A model generated the notes under the pieces. That model was not told the DNA's origin. It saw only the letters and a program-made list of their open reading frames with translations, and did not search any database. Below, in pieces: positions 60,030 to 64,000 of a stretch of DNA of 64,000 nucleotides. Positions within the stretch are counted from its first letter, which is position 1; the number at the start of each line of letters is the position of its first letter. A program made the translations under genes and the position numbers. The stretch comes from Takakia lepidozioides (lineage: Eukaryota; Streptophyta; Takakiopsida; Takakiales; Takakiaceae): assembly GCA_030704615.1 (NCBI GenBank), contig CM060732.1, positions 41,645,053-41,709,052 of the forward strand, written 5' to 3'.

Positions 60030-60979
60030 GAAAGGGGACAGCGGCCCTTGAACTCATATTAAATAAAAACGGCCAAGGCCGGTGTACAAGGAGGAAAAAC
60101 TAACCTCCGATAAGTGCCACAAGGCTGAAGTCGAAAGGCACTGCTTCAAAACCTAAAACCGAGGGGCAGGAGGGGGAAGATAACAACACAGAGACTGCCA
60201 CTTCAAGAGCGCCAGGGATATCCTAACTAAGAGCATCGGGGGTACACCAAACACCACTGCAACAGTAACCTCCTGGGGGTTCCAACACTCCCCTTCCTGA
60301 GCGGCAACCCCATCAAACTACCCTGCACATGTCTTTTTGGTTGACGTGCCTTGCTCCGGAGGGACCACCTGGACAGACGTCGCCTTACCCTCACGCCATA
60401 AATGCAGGCAGTCATTTAGTTGCTAGAGCCTTACCCTCACGCCATAAATGCAGGCAGTCATCTTTAGTCGCTCTAGCAGGTACCGGCCGGGCGTAGAGGG
60501 CCTGTATCCTGCACCAAAGTACGGGCCCGGGGGTGCGGATACCAAGGCCGGGGGCTCCTTTGTCATTGTCGGGGCATTTAGGGACCCCGGGTGGAGATGC
60601 TCTAACTACTGTAAAACTTTCAAGCCAAACATCCTTTTTTATTATTAGGGTCCTTTGTATGTTGTTGGGGGGGGGGGGGGGGGGGGTTTCGGAAAATGAT
60701 CTGCACAGCTAAGCAATTCAAGGTGAGCCAATTGCAAAAATTAACTCTTTTGCAATGTTTCACTCAATCCACTCGTTTTGGAATACACACCCTATTGAGT
60801 ATGGTAAAAACAAATTGTAAATCCAATAGTAGAATTTTAAGACGAGGGCTCTCCAGTGGGCCCAACTGTGGGCCAATTACGATTCGCCAAGTATACAGTC
60901 AACCCTTGTTGCATGCTCCTATTTCATGTCCCGGCGGTTATCTAGAAAATATGGCTTCTCATTTTACAATATTAGCGAC
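60027..60979. other. Repeat-rich spacer
   Basis: A two-copy tandem duplication of about 48 bp lies at about 60380-60478 (ccttaccctcacgccataaa in each). A run of 20 G lies at 60667-60686. No coding domain. Confidence 0.6.
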
Positions 60980-61300
60980 GTTATGGCGCGCGCGCGGCTT
61001 GAGCGGCTCCCCCCGCGCATGGACGCTTGGCTCCCCCCGCGCGGTTCCCCAGCCGCGCCCGCTCCCCCGCGGCTGCAACAGCCGCCACCAGCCTTGCCCG
61101 CGGCGGCTCCGCCCGCGCCCTCCGTCCGTCGCGGCCGGTCTGCTGTGCCAGTCCCCTCACGTCCACCTTGTCAGTCTACCCGCCAGTCCGCTGCCCATGA
61201 GTCCGCTCCTCGCCAGTCTGCCGGCCAGTACGCTGGAGGTCAGTCCGCTGCACCAGTTCCCCAACTTCCAGTCCGCCGACGAGGCCCGATCTGGACCATC
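60980..61300. other. GC- and CG-rich island
   Basis: About 150 bp of very high GC with many CG dinucleotides (60985-61140), followed by C-rich 'ccagtccgct' repeats to 61290 (cagtctaccc, cagtccgct, cagtctgcc, cagtacgct). It contrasts sharply with the AT-rich flanks. It may be the promoter of the following transposase or a terminal repeat region of a mobile element. Confidence 0.6.
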
Positions 61301-61485
61301 CGCTCCTAAATCCCATCTGAGCCCTCCATTTTTAGGGCCTAAACCCAAACCTTATCCCTGGCGCCTGCCACTTGCCAGAACCCTAAACGTGCGCACTATT
61401 GCTCTTGCACGTTGTCCATCGTGTCCAAGGTACTGTGGCGCGTTTCTTGCAGGTTTTGAAGCGTGTCCTTTGCACTATACAGGGC

Positions 61486-62719
61486 ATGGATGTGCAAGCA
61501 GAATGCCACGACAGACTAGAAACGGAAAGCCCGCTTATATGGCCTCTTCGACAATGTTTGCAAACACCAAAACCAGGAGCATTCAACATGAAGGACCTCC
61601 ATTGGAAGAGTGAGACGCAATATGGGTATATGGGTATGCGAGTGAATGTTCAAAAGGCCTGCATACCTTGGGATAGAGTTGATGACTTTATCCTTGGAGA
61701 GGAGAGTTTGGTGGACTACCCCACTCAATTTTGGGTTAGTGTCCATACTAAAGTGCAACCCGGCATGTGAAAAGAGCCTAGAGGCAACACATTCCTGAAC
61801 AGTACCATGTGTGCACCATCCTCACAGTCCTTTTGTACAATCATTGCATGTGTGTTGCCATTTTTGTTTCCCATCTACTGTGATAGATACCGATTTTGAA
61901 TTTTATGTCCAGGTATCAATGCTGCTACGGTCCGGATGACAATCGCACCAACAATGCAATAGTGAAGGATCCAAAAGTGAAGCGAGGAGGACCTCTTGTG
62001 GGTGCTGGAACATCTCACCCTCATAAAGGCCCAATGAGAAAGAAGTCCGAGTTTGGAGAGTCTTACAAGCGTGGTTGCCAATGCTGTTTCAAGGTCCAGC
62101 AAAGCTACCTCGCCCTCGACATATGTGTCCTCACGTACAACAACATGGAGCATACAGACACCAAAGGGAAAGCCTCGCATGGGAAGCCGGCTGAGTTCAG
62201 GAACACCCGCCACGCCTATGCACCACACATTAGTGAGGAATTGAAAGCCTGGGTCGTCGAATGTTTGTGCCGAGGCTTGTCTGTCGCCCAAATCATGATG
62301 GAACATAAAGAGCACGTCATGAACAACACCGGGCTGGGAGATGCATGGACACGGGTTGATTCATGTTGGAGCAAGATGTCCGCAAACTAGCCAAGAAGCG
62401 GGCGTGGTTAACCTTCAAAAAGCACGCCGATGATGCCGAGAGTGTGCTTATGTGGAAAGACCAGAACCCAGACTCAGTCTTCTTCTATCAAGAAGAGAAT
62501 TTGGCGCCAACATACAAGCATTTTGATGGAGATTTGACCTTCACAATTGGCATTCAGACTCCTTGGCAGAAACGACGAATGCTGGAATTAGGACATGCCC
62601 GCATCGTTGCATGCGATGCAACCTTTGGGACAAATCATGACAAGGTGTTATTCACTCGATTCCATAGACTTGTGGGAGCAATTTCATGGAGGCCTGGAAA
62701 ATGCGGCCTAGAAGTTTAA
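61486..62719 (+). pseudogene. Second Mutator-like transposase remnant (N-terminal half)
   Basis: Exon-like pieces: 61486-61770 (MDVQAECHD..., VNVQKACIPWDRVDDFILGE), then 61915-62390 after a good acceptor (tgtccag). The second piece has a Cys-rich finger-like stretch (YQCCYGPDD, KRGCQCCFKVQ) and ends in a helical segment. After a frame break near 62360 the piece to 62719 shows the MULE catalytic start (FTIGIQTPWQKRRMLELGHARIVACDATFGTN), with the first DDE Asp in CDATFGTN. The rest of the DDE domain and the SWIM finger are missing. It is only distantly similar to the element at 32.4-36.0 kb. Confidence 0.75.
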
Positions 62720-62849
62720 GGAGGACTACGAAAATGGTGTGTGCCCCTACACCTGCAGCACATATATACTCCACAATTCGCAAGGTTTCAGATCGTTTCT
62801 CCGGCAGTATAATGCAAAAATTCCTATGCTATCATTCTGCCTTGTGAAA
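62720..62849. other. Spacer after the MULE remnant
   Basis: Short stretch without coding signal, leading into the GACT-rich patch. Confidence 0.4.
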
Positions 62850-63520
62850 TAAAAGTCCTCTAGTCTGCTGGCATGCGATGTCCACTGATTCACGGACAGA
62901 CCAGACCCATCCCGTGTACAGTAGTCCACTCACACGGACTACATAGTGGACCCAAGACACCCACATCAGACTAAGTCTCCCAGCTGATTCTTCGCCATAA
63001 GACACTGAACAAACTCCTAGCAGACTCATGCGCATAATATCCCAGTATACTCCATCACAGACTATCCCAGTAGACTCATGCACAGACTGCGTCTCCTGGC
63101 AGACTCCCCCACAGTGTCCTTATACCAGACTCATTAAGTCTTACAAGGGTTGGCTGAACAGACTGCCTACACCAGCAGACTTCTGAACACACCAATTCCA
63201 TAAGCATTCCACCGTCCGGACTAATGGAGTCCGGCGGACTGACGATTAGACTATGTGGACCAGCAGACGGGTCTGTACGTTTCCCGCTAGACTCTTGAAG
63301 TGCGGAAGTCGACCAACAGACTCTTTGACAGTCTTCATGTATTCGATCAGTCTGTCAGACTGTCCACCGTCTGCCCATATGAGACTGTATGCTCACATGT
63401 GAATATACTCAGGGAGTCTGCTGACTCTCTGGCAGTCTACTGAGTCTGTGAAACAACGAGAGTCTACGGACTCTCGCCAGTCTACTAACTGTCGGCAGTC
63501 TGCTAACCACTAGACTCCCA
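62850..63520. repeat. GACT/AGTC-dense patch
   Basis: By eye about 35 copies of GACT or AGTC, mostly as cagact, agactc, agtctg or gagtct, fall in about 670 bp. Roughly five would be expected by chance. Spacing is irregular and both orientations occur. GACT dominates to about 63320, and AGTC is more common after that. It looks like a subterminal repeat field of a DNA transposon, but no terminal repeat was found. Confidence 0.7.
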
Positions 63521-64000
63521 TGGTATGTTCAACAGATGGATGAGACATCGGGCGTCAATGATTGTCTGTGGTCGAGCAATGTATGGGTAAGACGCCTAAC
63601 AACATACACTGTAGTGGTCACAAGTATACAAGCACAAGTCCACAATTGTGCAGAAGCAGACCAGTGAACACGTCCAAAATTGTACTCATCATTCACCAAA
63701 GGCATCATCATTTTTTATTTTGTTACAATTGCTGGGAAGCATACGTATATGATAAAGGCCTCCTATGGTGTGCCTCCTATCATTCCCAAAACTGCGTTCT
63801 TAGCAGTGCCCAAAGCACTACAGATGTATTTAGCACACTGCAGGCATTGCCCAACTGCTAACTTGAAAGTAAACCAAGTAGGCGTGAAAGACACTCCTCT
63901 CTCTGGCTTTTTAGAAGAGGTATAAGTATGGGCACTTTGAAGCCATTCGTAATATCCTTGGATGAATGACATGACTTAAAACCCACACTCCCAGTTGAAT
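63521..64000. other. Right edge, no gene recognised
   Basis: Short overlapping frames only. The frame 63680-63925 (+) has no known domain. Confidence 0.35.

Overview
The window is nuclear DNA of a streptophyte plant. Its genes are split by introns with plant-type GT..AG sites. The plant families present are a P4-ATPase of the ALA1 type, an MGAS-type glutathione peroxidase and a SYP2-type syntaxin. Much of the rest is decayed transposons. The broken tandem PLS-type PPR modules point to a land plant with many PPR genes, so a seedless vascular plant (fern or lycophyte) is my best guess. A charophyte cannot be excluded, because retrotransposons carrying a C5 DNA methyltransferase were described from charophytes. 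No ribosomal, tRNA or organelle gene is visible.

Layout. 1-31 kb is host gene space: glutathione peroxidase (+, 6 exons, 1103-4616), Asp/Glu racemase (-, 2 exons, 6296-7964), ALA1-like phospholipid flippase (-, 8 exons, 13053-19834) with an inverted broken copy of its third exon in its 3' flank, an intronless SYP2-like syntaxin (+, 25367-26176), and an NXPE-like membrane-anchored esterase (-, 27405-29189). I rebuilt the three spliced genes exon by exon and their reading phases close exactly. 31-36 kb holds a gypsy fragment and a decayed Mutator-like transposase with a SWIM finger. 36.9-46.2 kb holds the most unusual locus. It is a spliced gene for a ParB-like domain joined to a motif-permuted (beta-type) DNA methyltransferase-like domain. 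Its likely first intron is almost entirely a ~42-copy tandem array of a ~116-bp unit that carries an 18-bp stem with a GCAA loop.

46.9-52.3 kb is a decayed Ty3/gypsy element (-) with gag, protease, a complete-looking C5 cytosine methyltransferase domain, reverse transcriptase and RNase H. 53.4-55.2 kb is a dead piggyBac-like transposase. 55.5-58.5 kb is a run of broken PPR modules. 59.3-60.0 kb is the tail of a LINE. 60.9-62.7 kb is a GC-rich patch followed by a second Mutator-like remnant. 62.85-63.5 kb is a patch very rich in GACT/AGTC.

The host genes act in unrelated processes (thiol peroxide removal, amino-acid racemisation, lipid flipping, vacuolar fusion, Golgi acyl chemistry) and are not an operon. 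The right half has two unrelated DNA-methyltransferase-type sequences within 10 kb, in a transposon-rich setting. The ParB-methyltransferase gene with its hairpin-array intron is the best candidate for an undescribed system.
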